NCBI GenBank assembly: GCA_043815465.1
Contig: JBDRIW010000052.1
Coordinates: 1-31,351, forward strand
Direction of reading: 5' to 3'
Length of the DNA: 31,351 bases
Source: JBAZFF01 sp043815465
GTDB lineage: Bacteria; Patescibacteriota; Minisyncoccia; Minisyncoccales; RBG-13-42-11
Both the position numbers and the translations under genes were made by a program. Under the pieces are notes generated by a model, which worked only from the letters and a program-made list of their open reading frames with translations, made no database searches and was not told the DNA's origin. Shown here piece by piece: positions 22,172 through 29,872 of the stretch. Each line of letters opens with the position of its first letter. Position 1 is the stretch's first letter.

Positions 22172-22879
22172 ATGAAAAATTTACTTAATTTTTTGTTAGA
22201 AATTGAAAAATTAAAAGGTAAGGAAAGAAGAGGCTGGATGATACATAAGATAAAGAATGGAGAGACTACCGCAGAACATATTTGGCATTTAGTCATGTTG
22301 GTCTGGGTGTTAGGAAGAAAAAAAAGAATTAATATGGAAAAAGCTCTTAAGATTGCTCTTGTTCATGATCTATGTGAAATATATTCTCCCGATTTTACTT
22401 CTTATGATGCTGCTAATTTAAAAGAAAAAGGAAGGATTTCTCTTAAAGAAATTATGAAGACTATTCCCAAGCCTGCTCGTCCAAATAATTTACAGAGGAA
22501 AAAGTTAGAAAAATTAAAACAAAAATTAGAAAAAAAAGCATTTGATAAGCTTATTAAATGTCTTCCGATAGATTTAAGAAAAGAAATAAAGAATCTTTGG
22601 ATGGATTATGAAAATGGATATAGTAAAGAAGGAAGATTCGTAAAACAAGCCGATAAAACAATAAATCTTTTCCAAGGATTAGTCTATTGGAAAAAATATG
22701 GAAAAATTCAGCATAATTTATGGATAAGGAGAGCTAAAGAAGTTTTAGACGATAAAGTTTTAGTTGAATTTATGCAGACTTTAGAAAAAGAATTTTGTAA
22801 AAAAGGTAGAAAAAAAAAAGAGTTAAGAATTCCTCTTTTTATGGAGAAAATCATGACTCTTTTTTTATTTTATTTTTAA
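22172..22879 (+). CDS. HD-domain hydrolase (YfbR/HDDC2-like)
   Basis: A 235-aa protein of the HD superfamily of metal-dependent phosphohydrolases. The first metal His is in TTAEHIWHLVML, the HD pair is in ALVHDLCEIYSPD and a further Asp is in the QADKTINLFQGL segment. Related proteins (YfbR, HDDC2) are 5'-deoxynucleotidases that regulate dNTP pools. A C-terminal part of about 60 residues ends in a short hydrophobic tail (MTLFLFYF). A -10-like TAAATT at 22156-22161 lies 10 bases before the ATG, suggesting a nearly leaderless mRNA. Confidence 0.75.
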   Translation: MKNLLNFLLEIEKLKGKERRGWMIHKIKNGETTAEHIWHLVMLVWVLGRKKRINMEKALKIALVHDLCEIYSPDFTSYDAANLKEKGRISLKEIMKTIPKPARPNNLQRKKLEKLKQKLEKKAFDKLIKCLPIDLRKEIKNLWMDYENGYSKEGRFVKQADKTINLFQGLVYWKKYGKIQHNLWIRRAKEVLDDKVLVEFMQTLEKEFCKKGRKKKELRIPLFMEKIMTLFLFYF

Positions 22880-22891
22880 TAAGATATACAG

Positions 22892-22897
22892 TATAAT
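22892..22897 (+). promoter_or_regulatory. TATAAT box before the flippase-like gene
   Basis: A perfect TATAAT lies 9 bases before the ATG at 22907, placing transcription start within 2-3 bases of the start codon. There is no Shine-Dalgarno. No clear -35 is seen. Confidence 0.45.
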
Positions 22898-22906
22898 CAA
22901 TAAATC

Positions 22907-23899
22907 ATGAAAAAATTATTACTTTTTATTTTATCTCTTTTAGTAGGTATAGGTATATTCATTTGGGTGATAAAAATGGTTGGTTGGGAAGAACTGGAGA
23001 AGGATTTCAGACTTTTTCAAGGAACAGATGGTTTGATAATCCTTGGACTTACTCTTATGACAATGGCTATAGGAATATGGAGATGGAGGGAAATATTGAA
23101 AAGCATTGGAGTTAAGCTTCCTCCAGGGAAAATGATAAGCCCTTTTTTGGCAGGTTTTTCTATTATGTTTTTAGCTCCAATATTAATTTGGGGAGGAGAG
23201 GTTCTTAGAACTTATATTTTAAAACATAGAAATGATGTCCCATGGTCAAAAGGTATGGCATCTGTAATAATTGATAGAATATTAGAATGGACTGCTAATT
23301 TAGTGGTTATTTTTTTAGGAGGGATAATATTTTTATTTTTTAATGATTTTCCTACCAATAAGTTTGTAATAATTTTTGTAGGGTTATTTTTATTTTTTGT
23401 CGTTTTGCTGATATTTTTCTTTATTAAATGCTATAAGAGAGAAAGTATATCGGCTATCTTTTTAAGAAAAAGAAAAGATAATCTGTTGGAGGTAGAAAAA
23501 GAAATATTTAACTTTTTTAAAAGAAGTAAGTTAGCTACGTGGAAGGCCATAGCTCTTTCTTTTTTAAGAGTTAGTATTATGTATGTAAGAGTTTGGTTTT
23601 TGATAACTTTTTTAGGAAAAAGTGTAGCTGCTTTGTCTGCCTTATCTATTTTAGGATTTTCTTATTTGGCTATTATGATACCTATTCCTACTGCCCTAGG
23701 AACACATGAAGCTATTCAATCTTTCGCATTTAATTCTTTGGGGTTGGGCATTTCTACAGCAACAGCCTTTACTATGATAATAAGAGTAGCAGAACTCGCA
23801 GTTGCTTTCACAGGAGTAGTTTTATTATTTAGATTTGGGATAATAATAATGAGAGATAAAATTTTAAGTAAAATAGAAAGTTTATCAGACGAAGATTAA
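22907..23899 (+). CDS. Flippase-like membrane protein (LPG synthase TM-domain family)
   Basis: A 330-aa membrane protein with about eight hydrophobic helices, of the lysylphosphatidylglycerol synthase TM-region/UPF0104 family. Signature features are the early WRWREILKSIGVKLPPGKM segment, SIMFLAPILIWGGEVLRTYIL, ASVIIDRILEWTANLVV and the C-terminal IPIPTALGTHEAIQSFAF. Members flip or transfer lipid-linked substrates; there is no cytosolic aminoacyl-transferase domain here. It ends four bases before the half-MFS gene. Confidence 0.8.
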   Translation: MKKLLLFILSLLVGIGIFIWVIKMVGWEELEKDFRLFQGTDGLIILGLTLMTMAIGIWRWREILKSIGVKLPPGKMISPFLAGFSIMFLAPILIWGGEVLRTYILKHRNDVPWSKGMASVIIDRILEWTANLVVIFLGGIIFLFFNDFPTNKFVIIFVGLFLFFVVLLIFFFIKCYKRESISAIFLRKRKDNLLEVEKEIFNFFKRSKLATWKAIALSFLRVSIMYVRVWFLITFLGKSVAALSALSILGFSYLAIMIPIPTALGTHEAIQSFAFNSLGLGISTATAFTMIIRVAELAVAFTGVVLLFRFGIIIMRDKILSKIESLSDED

Positions 23900-23903
23900 A
23901 TAT

Positions 23904-24563
23904 ATGTTTAAATCTATTAATAAAATAATAAAGATATTAACTCTTTCAGACGTTCTTTTGTTAACTGGTTTTGGATTTATTGCTCCAATATTTGCTATTT
24001 TCATTAATGAAAGAATAACTCTTGGGGATCCAGCGGAGGCAGCTAAAGTAGCTGGTTTTGCAATGGCTATTTATTGGGGAGTTAAGTCTTTGTTGCAAAT
24101 ACCCATAGGTAATTATTTAGATAAAAATCATGGAGAGAGAGATGATATAATATTTGTAATCTTAGGTAATCTAATAGCTGCTTTAGCGGTTTTTGCTTAT
24201 ATATTTAGTTCCTTGCCTTGGCATATTTATTTAATTCAAGTTTTCTATTCTATTGGTATGGCTATGAATATACCTGCTTGGACAGCAATATTCACTAGGC
24301 ATATCGATAAAGGGAAAGAAGCTTTTGAGTGGGCTAGCAGAAGCACTGCTATTGGGATAGGAGCTGGAATATCCGGAGCCCTTGGTGGGTTGTTTGTGTC
24401 AAAGTTCGGTTTTAATCCATTATTTGCTGTAATGGGCATATTTATTTTATTTTCTTCTTTGTTATTGTTGATAATTCTTTGGGAAATATCTCCAAGAGAC
24501 AAAAAGACTGCTAGAGTCCCAGAAGCAAAAAGCTTTCACGAGCCACAGCTACCAAAAGGTTAA
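23904..24563 (+). CDS. Half-size MFS transporter-like protein (six TM)
   Basis: A 219-aa protein with about six membrane helices, matching only the N-terminal half of a major facilitator transporter: LLLTGFGFIAPIFAIFINE in helix 1, and a motif-A-like segment after helix 2 (IPIGNYLDKNHGERDD). Full MFS proteins have 12 helices and about 400 residues. The polar C-terminal tail after helix 6 and the clean stop suggest a genuine half-size form that may dimerise, not a recent frameshift; no second half follows in any frame. Confidence 0.72.
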   Translation: MFKSINKIIKILTLSDVLLLTGFGFIAPIFAIFINERITLGDPAEAAKVAGFAMAIYWGVKSLLQIPIGNYLDKNHGERDDIIFVILGNLIAALAVFAYIFSSLPWHIYLIQVFYSIGMAMNIPAWTAIFTRHIDKGKEAFEWASRSTAIGIGAGISGALGGLFVSKFGFNPLFAVMGIFILFSSLLLLIILWEISPRDKKTARVPEAKSFHEPQLPKG

Positions 24564-24570
24564 TAAACTC

Positions 24571-24617
24571 AATGAATCAAAAAATTCATTTCGAACTTCG
24601 CTTTAATTTATTAAAGC
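24571..24617. repeat. Tandem hairpins (7-6-7, 9-base gap, 7-4-7) before polX
   Basis: AATGAAT at 24571-24577 pairs with ATTCATT at 24584-24590 over a 6-base loop. After 9 bases, GCTTTAA at 24600-24606 pairs with TTAAAGC at 24611-24617. The ATG of polX follows at 24625. Geometry and parts of the sequence (ATGAAT, ATTCAT, TTCGCTTT) match the pair at 10575-10620. Confidence 0.6.
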
Positions 24618-24624
24618 TTGTTAT

Positions 24625-26337
24625 ATGAATAATCAGATATTATCTAAAATATTTTATGAAATTTCAGAATATCTGAAAATGGACGAAGTACCATTTAAAC
24701 CTTACGCTTATCAGAGAGCAGCTATGTTTTTGGAAGGGTTAGAAGAAGACGTTCAAGATATTTATGATAAAGATGGAATAAAAGGATTAATAGCTCTTGA
24801 GGCAATTGGAAAAAGTATTGCAGAATTAATAGAGGAATATTTAAAAACAGGTAAGATAAAATATTATCAATCTTTTAAAAAAAGACTTCCTTTAAATTTA
24901 GGAGAGTTGATCAATGTTGAGGGAATGGGGTCTAAAAAAGCTAAAGTTCTTTTTAAAGAATTAGGAGTCATAGATTTAAAAACATTAGAAAAGGCAGCTA
25001 AATCTCATAAAATAGCTCCCCTTTTTGGTTTTGGAGAAAAAACAGAGAAGAATATTCTAGAAGGGATAGAATTTTTAAAGAGAAGCAAGGGAAGGTTTCT
25101 TTTGGGAGAAATATTGCCAGAAGTAAAAAGGATAATTAAAAAATTAGAATCGTTAAAAGAAATAGAACAAATTAGTTCAGCTGGATCTATTAGGAGGAGA
25201 AAAGATACTATAGGGGATGTCGATATTTTAATAACTACTAAAAATCCTAAAAAAGTTATGGAGTTTTTTCTATCTTTTCCAGAGATAGTTAAAGTTTGGG
25301 GAAAAGGACAAACAAAATCTTCAGTTAGGATGAAACAAGGGTTTGATGTTGATTTAAGAGTTTTAAAAAATAGAAGTTATGGTTCCGCTCTTCAATATTT
25401 TACAGGTTCAAAAGAGCACAATATAGCCACTAGAAAACTAGCTATTCAAAAAGGATTAAAGCTTTCTGAATATGGTCTATTTAAGGGGTCTAAAATGATA
25501 GCTGGTGCTTCAGAAAAAGGGATTTATAAAGCTTTGGGATTAGACTGGATAGAACCAGAGTTAAGAGAAGATAGGGGCGAAATAGAAGCAGCTAGCAAAA
25601 AGAAGTTACCTAAATTAATAGAATATAAAGATATAAAAGGAGATTTACATTGTCATTCTAATTGGGATGGAGGAGAAGATTCAATAGCCGAAATGGCCAA
25701 AACTGCAAAGAGTTTAGGATATGAATATATAGGAATTTCAGACCATACTAAATTCTTAAGAATAGAAAATGGATTAGATGAAAAACAATTAGATAAGAGA
25801 AATAAAGAGATTGATAATTTAAATAAAAAACAGAAAGACTTCAAAATTCTTAAAGGAGCTGAGGTCAATATTTTAAATGATGGGTCTATAGATATAAAAG
25901 ATGAAAGTTTGGCAAAACTAGATTACGTTATAGCTGGGATTCATTCTAATCTTAAGATGCCTAAGGACAAGATGACAGAAAGGATAGTCAAAGCTATTAA
26001 AAATCCTAATATTGATATTCTTTCTCATCCAACAGGTAGAATATTAAAAAGAAGGGATGAATATCAGTGTGATTTCGATAAAATATTAAAAGCAGCAAAA
26101 GAATATAACGTCGCTTTAGAAATAAATGCTTCCATGGAAAGAATGGATTTAAATGATCAAAATATTAAAAGAACTAAAGAAGCAGGAGTTAAAATGATTA
26201 TTAATACAGATGCTCATTATAAAAGTCATTTAAACAATATAGAATTAGGGATATCTCAAGCTAGAAGAGGTTGGGCAGAAAAAGAAGATATCATTAATAC
26301 TAATTCCGTTAAGAAATTATTAACTTATTTTAATTAG
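24625..26337 (+). CDS. polX: DNA polymerase X family protein (PolX) with PHP exonuclease domain
   Basis: Bacterial PolX fills gaps in base excision repair and has a PHP-type 3'-5' exonuclease. The 570-aa protein has the full layout: an 8-kDa-like and helix-hairpin-helix N-terminal part (PFKPYAYQRAAMFLEGL, GELINVEGMGSKKAKVLF), a polymerase palm with SAGSIRRRKDTIGDVDIL near 188-205 holding the catalytic Asp pair and a third Asp in FDVDLRVL, and a C-terminal PHP domain starting GDLHCHSNWDGGEDS near 337 with GISDHTKFL, GAEVNIL, AGIHSN, LSHPTGR and NTDAHYKSHL. All metal ligands appear present. It has no visible Shine-Dalgarno. Confidence 0.94.
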   Translation: MNNQILSKIFYEISEYLKMDEVPFKPYAYQRAAMFLEGLEEDVQDIYDKDGIKGLIALEAIGKSIAELIEEYLKTGKIKYYQSFKKRLPLNLGELINVEGMGSKKAKVLFKELGVIDLKTLEKAAKSHKIAPLFGFGEKTEKNILEGIEFLKRSKGRFLLGEILPEVKRIIKKLESLKEIEQISSAGSIRRRKDTIGDVDILITTKNPKKVMEFFLSFPEIVKVWGKGQTKSSVRMKQGFDVDLRVLKNRSYGSALQYFTGSKEHNIATRKLAIQKGLKLSEYGLFKGSKMIAGASEKGIYKALGLDWIEPELREDRGEIEAASKKKLPKLIEYKDIKGDLHCHSNWDGGEDSIAEMAKTAKSLGYEYIGISDHTKFLRIENGLDEKQLDKRNKEIDNLNKKQKDFKILKGAEVNILNDGSIDIKDESLAKLDYVIAGIHSNLKMPKDKMTERIVKAIKNPNIDILSHPTGRILKRRDEYQCDFDKILKAAKEYNVALEINASMERMDLNDQNIKRTKEAGVKMIINTDAHYKSHLNNIELGISQARRGWAEKEDIINTNSVKKLLTYFN

Positions 26338-26339
26338 AA

Positions 26340-26549
26340 TATACCAATCGAAAAATCAGCTGGAGTGGTATTTTTTTAACAGAAGTAAACATTGAAGAAG
26401 TTATTATTTTTTCTGAACACGAAGAAATTAAATGGGTGTCTTTCGAAAAATCATTAAAATTGTTGACTTTTTGGAACAGTAAGGATATCCTCAAAAAAGA
26501 TAATAATTATTTAAATAAACAATATGCTACCTTTAGTAGAAACAAATAG
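26340..26549 (+). pseudogene. Remnant of a Nudix hydrolase gene (3' end only)
   Basis: Between polX and the glycosyltransferase gene an open frame with no start codon reads in part FLTEVNIEEVIIFSEHEEIK and continues through EHEEIKWVSFEKSLKLLTF, then WNSKDILKK. This matches the C-terminal strand and helix of diadenosine tetraphosphate-type Nudix hydrolases (the EHEE-x-K/E-W-x-x-x-E-x-A-L-x-x-L-T-F block). The N-terminal part and the Nudix box with its catalytic REUxEE are gone. The frame ends at TAG 26547-26549, inside the next gene. I infer a deletion remnant; a fused or programmed product is unlikely as no start codon is available. Confidence 0.72.
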
Positions 26550-27771
26550 TAAAAGTCTTAATAAATACAAAAATTTTATTTCTCCAAAAGTCTTAAAAGA
26601 AATAAAAACTTTGAGTAAACAACTTAAGGGTCTGAAAATATTTCACGTTAATTCTGCTCCAAGGGGCGGAGGAGTAGCTGAAATATTAAAAAGTTTAGTT
26701 CCCTTAATGAAAGGAATAGGTTTAAATGCCGAATGGTATACTATTCCTGCTAGAAATAGTTTTTTTAAGATAACTAAAGAAATGCACAACGCCCTTCAGG
26801 GCAAAAGTTATAAATTTTCTTTTAAGGATAGGAAAAAATATATTCTTCACATGGCTAATACTGCAGAATTAATGGGAGATATGAAGCCAGATATTTGGGT
26901 TATACATGATCCTCAGCCAGCTGGGGTTATCATGTTTTTACCTGATTTTTATCCTGCTATTTCTAGAATACACATTGACTCAACTTCTCCGAATATGGAA
27001 GTTTGGAAGTTTGTAGCTAGTTTTTTGGAATGTTACGATAAAGTAATTTTTAGCTCTAATGATTTTATACATAGTGAAGTTAAAAATAAAGCAAAAATTA
27101 TTCAACCAGCGATAGATATGCTTAATCCCAAAAATAAACCATTACCAATTAATAAAGCCAATGATATTATTAGAACTTTTGGAGTTAATCCCGATAAACC
27201 CTTAATCTCTCAAGTTTCCAGATTTGACCCATGGAAAGATCCAGTGGGCGTTATAGAGGCTTATAAAATAGCTAAGAAAAAAATACCTGATTTGCAATTA
27301 GCTATGGTGGGTTTGATTTTAGCTAAAGATGATCCTGAAGCAGATAAAATTTATACAGAAACAAAAAAGAAAGCAGATGGTGATCCAGATATATTCCTTT
27401 TTGCCGATGTCTCAAAGTTGGGAAGCTTAAAGGTTAGTACCTTTGTTAATGCCTTTCAGGTTGCTTCAGATATAATTATTCAAAAATCTATTAGAGAAGG
27501 ATTTGGAATGACGGTGGCAGAGGCTATGTGGAAGGAAAAAGCTGTTATCGCTGGAAGAGTTGGAGGAATAAAACTTCAAATAAAAAATGGAAAGAATGGA
27601 TTTTTAGTCTCAACTCCAAAAGAAACAGCTAAAAGAATAGTTCAATTAATAGAAAATCCAGTTTTAGCGAGGAAACTTGGTAAAGAAGCTAAAAAAACCA
27701 TACAAGAAAAATTTTTAATGCCTAGACTCTTGAGAGATTATCTTAGGCTTTTTAAAGAACTTAAAAAATAA
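26524..27771 (+). CDS. Glycosyltransferase family 4, trehalose synthase TreT-like
   Basis: A 415-aa GT-B glycosyltransferase most like TreT, which joins NDP-glucose and glucose to make trehalose. Motifs typical of this group are FHVNSAPRGGGVAEIL near 40-55, WVIHDPQPAG, ISQVSRFDPWKDPVGVIEAY near 229-248 and the nucleotide-sugar region IIQKSIREGFGMTVAEAMWK followed by AGRVGGI. The acceptor is not certain; related enzymes exist that make other glycosides. It starts within the Nudix remnant, which supplies its upstream region; no clear Shine-Dalgarno is present. Confidence 0.82.
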   Translation: MLPLVETNSKSLNKYKNFISPKVLKEIKTLSKQLKGLKIFHVNSAPRGGGVAEILKSLVPLMKGIGLNAEWYTIPARNSFFKITKEMHNALQGKSYKFSFKDRKKYILHMANTAELMGDMKPDIWVIHDPQPAGVIMFLPDFYPAISRIHIDSTSPNMEVWKFVASFLECYDKVIFSSNDFIHSEVKNKAKIIQPAIDMLNPKNKPLPINKANDIIRTFGVNPDKPLISQVSRFDPWKDPVGVIEAYKIAKKKIPDLQLAMVGLILAKDDPEADKIYTETKKKADGDPDIFLFADVSKLGSLKVSTFVNAFQVASDIIIQKSIREGFGMTVAEAMWKEKAVIAGRVGGIKLQIKNGKNGFLVSTPKETAKRIVQLIENPVLARKLGKEAKKTIQEKFLMPRLLRDYLRLFKELKK

Positions 27772-27813
27772 AAATTATAATATTCCCTTATTATGTATGA
27801 TAATTTGGGAAGA

Positions 27814-27918
27814 TATAATAACAATAAAAATAACTTTACTTAAAGAAGAAAGAGTGTTAATAGAAACATGGAGGGTTGTTCTTTGACAACCTATTTTAAA
27901 ATAAAAAGGAGGACATAA
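27814..27918 (+). promoter_or_regulatory. Leader of the PurF-like gene with short uORF and hairpin
   Basis: TATAAT at 27814-27819 could start transcription near 27826, leaving a leader of about 94 bases. It contains a 16-codon frame (ATG 27868, stop TAA 27916-27918, MEGCSLTTYFKIKRRT) that ends one base before the gene's ATG, a hairpin GGTTGT/ACAACC at 27874-27891, and AAGGAGG at 27906-27912. Stop-to-start proximity would allow re-initiation. No -35 is convincing and the uORF has no ribosome site. Confidence 0.4.
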
Positions 27919-27919
27919 A

Positions 27920-29269
27920 ATGTCAGGAATTCTTGGATTTGACGTTGATACAGATTGTTGGCCAGAAACAAAAAGTGCTAGTGGTATTTTGCAACCCAGA
28001 GGAGACGAGTGGGGTGGATTCGCGGTAATTCAGGGTGATAAAATTGTCAGGGAAGCACAAAAAGGCAAAATAACACCTTTGCTTGAAAAAGAAGAATTAA
28101 AGCTAAAGAATACTCAGAAAATAATCACTCATGTAAATCAGAATCCCGAGAATCCTCAGCCGGCTAAAATAAATGAAACCAAAATGGGGCAGATTGCCTT
28201 GGCCTTTGATGGAAAGATTATTAACAAAGAAGAGTTGATAGCGAAATCACCTTATCTTGTTGGTTCAGAAGCCGGCATTATGGCGAGATTGGTTGCTTCA
28301 GAAGAAGATCCTTTAAATGGATTAAAGAAGCTACTCCAAAGTATAAAAGGTCCATTTTGTCTGGTTTTATTAACCTTGGATGGGATTTTTGCCACTAGAG
28401 ATGTTTTAGGAATTAGACCTATGATTTCTGGTAGATTTCTAGGGGATAGCAAGATAGGATGTGGCGTTGCCTCTGAATCAGCTTCCCTGGAGCACATTGG
28501 GATGGAGCTGATAAGAGACATAAGACCGGGTGAGATAATTTCAATAGCCCCAGACGGATTCAAAACGATCTATCAAGTACCTGAAGTCAATCCGGTTATT
28601 TGCAGTTTCGAATATGGCTACTGGGCCAGAATTTCTTCAACAATTGAAAATATCTGGGTTGGCGAAGTCAGGAGAAAAGCAGGGATGAAACTCGTCTCTA
28701 ATTGTCCCGAAGCAGACATTATTTCTAGCTTCCCAATGTCTGGAAGCGCAGCGGCAGAAGGATTACATCAGGCCTCGGGGATCAACTACCAAACCATTTT
28801 TGATTATAATCTTGAGGCTGGAGGAAGAAGTTTTCTTCCCTTTGACTCGGAGGTAAGAACTAAAAGAGCAAAAGATAAACTTTTAATAGTTCCCCCAGCA
28901 GTAAAGGGAAAAAGAATTGTGATAGTTGACGATTCAATTGTCGAAGGGAGGCAAACTTTAGCAAGGATATCTTCCATCAAAAGGGCAGGTTCAGAAGAAA
29001 TTCATCTTAGGATTGAAACTCCTCAGATGAAACATTCTTGTCCCTTTGACGTTACTCCAAGAGGCAAATTACTTGCTACTGATCATACGCTTGAGGAAAT
29101 GAGAAAAATCTTGGGTGTTAAGAGTTTAGAATTTAATGCAGTAGAAGACTTTGTCGATGCAATAGTTTCTTCTCAAAGTGAAAAAAGAAAGATAGAAAAT
29201 CCAATAAAGAATGAAAATATCTGTCTTGGCTGTTTCACTGGAGAATTTCCAAAGTACCCTAATTTTTAA
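27920..29269 (+). CDS. PurF-like amidophosphoribosyltransferase homologue with inactive glutaminase site
   Basis: A 449-aa homologue of PurF, which normally makes phosphoribosylamine from PRPP and glutamine. The fold is kept throughout: N-terminal Ntn-glutaminase domain, then a phosphoribosyltransferase domain with IVIVDDSIVEG near 333-343. All four cysteines that bind the 4Fe-4S cluster in Bacillus-type PurF have counterparts (C228, C374, C435, C438). But the catalytic N-terminal Cys is Ser2 (MSGILGF), the glutamine-site Arg of HVRYST is Asn73 (HVNQNP), and the Asn-Gly oxyanion pair is Asp97-Gly98. The PRPP loop RGTT is EGRQ and the NRY motif is gone. Glutamine use is therefore unlikely. GC content and codon choice look richer than in neighbours. 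A strong AAGGAGG precedes the start. Confidence 0.85.
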   Translation: MSGILGFDVDTDCWPETKSASGILQPRGDEWGGFAVIQGDKIVREAQKGKITPLLEKEELKLKNTQKIITHVNQNPENPQPAKINETKMGQIALAFDGKIINKEELIAKSPYLVGSEAGIMARLVASEEDPLNGLKKLLQSIKGPFCLVLLTLDGIFATRDVLGIRPMISGRFLGDSKIGCGVASESASLEHIGMELIRDIRPGEIISIAPDGFKTIYQVPEVNPVICSFEYGYWARISSTIENIWVGEVRRKAGMKLVSNCPEADIISSFPMSGSAAAEGLHQASGINYQTIFDYNLEAGGRSFLPFDSEVRTKRAKDKLLIVPPAVKGKRIVIVDDSIVEGRQTLARISSIKRAGSEEIHLRIETPQMKHSCPFDVTPRGKLLATDHTLEEMRKILGVKSLEFNAVEDFVDAIVSSQSEKRKIENPIKNENICLGCFTGEFPKYPNF

Positions 29270-29289
29270 ATATCATAAAAGAATTAAAA

Positions 29290-29320
29290 GTCTCCATCTT
29301 TTTAAATGGAGACCTTTTTT
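29290..29320. terminator. Terminator between the convergent PurF-like gene and rplT
   Basis: GTCTCCAT at 29290-29297 pairs with ATGGAGAC at 29306-29313, followed by a T-run at 29315-29320 on the plus strand. The other strand has a shorter T-run, so it may act in both directions. Confidence 0.85.
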
Positions 29321-29329
29321 GTTTATTGT

Positions 29330-29677
29330 TTAAACTTTTACTTTTTCTATTATCTTTTTGAATATTTGAGGATTTTTCTCAACTAGTTCAGAAAGTATCT
29401 TTCTATCTATTTCTATCTTATTCTTTTTAAGAGATGCTATAAATTTACTGTAGGCTAATCCTTCTGCCCTAGAGGCTGAATTTATTTGGCTTTGCCATAA
29501 ACCCCTCTTATCTCTTTTTTTAACTTTTCTATCTCTGTAGGCATATTCCCAAGCATGTCTTAAAGCATCTTTAGCTAATTTATATTTTGATTTTCTTCCC
29601 CATTTAAAACCCTTAGCGTGCTCTAATACGTTTTTTCTTCTTTTATTTGCTGTTGTTCCTCTTTTAACTCTAGGCAT
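29330..29677 (-). CDS. rplT: 50S ribosomal protein bL20
   Basis: A 115-aa basic protein beginning MPRVKRGTTANKRRKNVLEH, with AKGFKWGRKSKYKLAKDALRHAWEYAYRDRK as the long RNA-binding helix (quoted here in parts: AKGFKWGRKSKYKLAK, ALRHAWEYAYRDRK) and the WQSQINSASRAEGLAYSKF signature. L20 is essential for early 50S assembly and in E. coli and Bacillus also represses this operon by binding the mRNA. It abuts rpmI (start and stop share a base). Confidence 0.97.
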   Translation of the reverse strand: MPRVKRGTTANKRRKNVLEHAKGFKWGRKSKYKLAKDALRHAWEYAYRDRKVKKRDKRGLWQSQINSASRAEGLAYSKFIASLKKNKIEIDRKILSELVEKNPQIFKKIIEKVKV

Positions 29678-29871
29678 TATTTTTTAATTATTTTCCTGAT
29701 TCTTTTACTTTCGGCCTTAGATAAGTGAACTAATTTTCTGCCTTTTCTTATGGTATTTCCTGATTGTTTAGCTCTAGAATGATCAAGACCGGTTAACATC
29801 CTTAGGATCTTACCATTCTTTGTTATTTTAAATCTTTTTGTTACTGATTTTCTTGTTTTTAATTTTGGCAT
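29677..29871 (-). CDS. rpmI: 50S ribosomal protein bL35
   Basis: A 64-aa basic protein starting MPKLKTRKSVTKRFKITKNG with the family motif of an Arg/Lys-rich N-terminus, LDHSRAKQSGNTIRKGRK and a basic end. It is the middle gene of the classic infC-rpmI-rplT operon and starts one base after infC. Confidence 0.96.
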   Translation of the reverse strand: MPKLKTRKSVTKRFKITKNGKILRMLTGLDHSRAKQSGNTIRKGRKLVHLSKAESKRIRKIIKK

Positions 29872-29872
29872 A

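Noticed and set aside
26524..26549. Nudix fragment as an active fused start of the glycosyltransferase
   Set aside because: The two frames differ and the Nudix frame has no start codon, so fusion is not possible without frameshifting.
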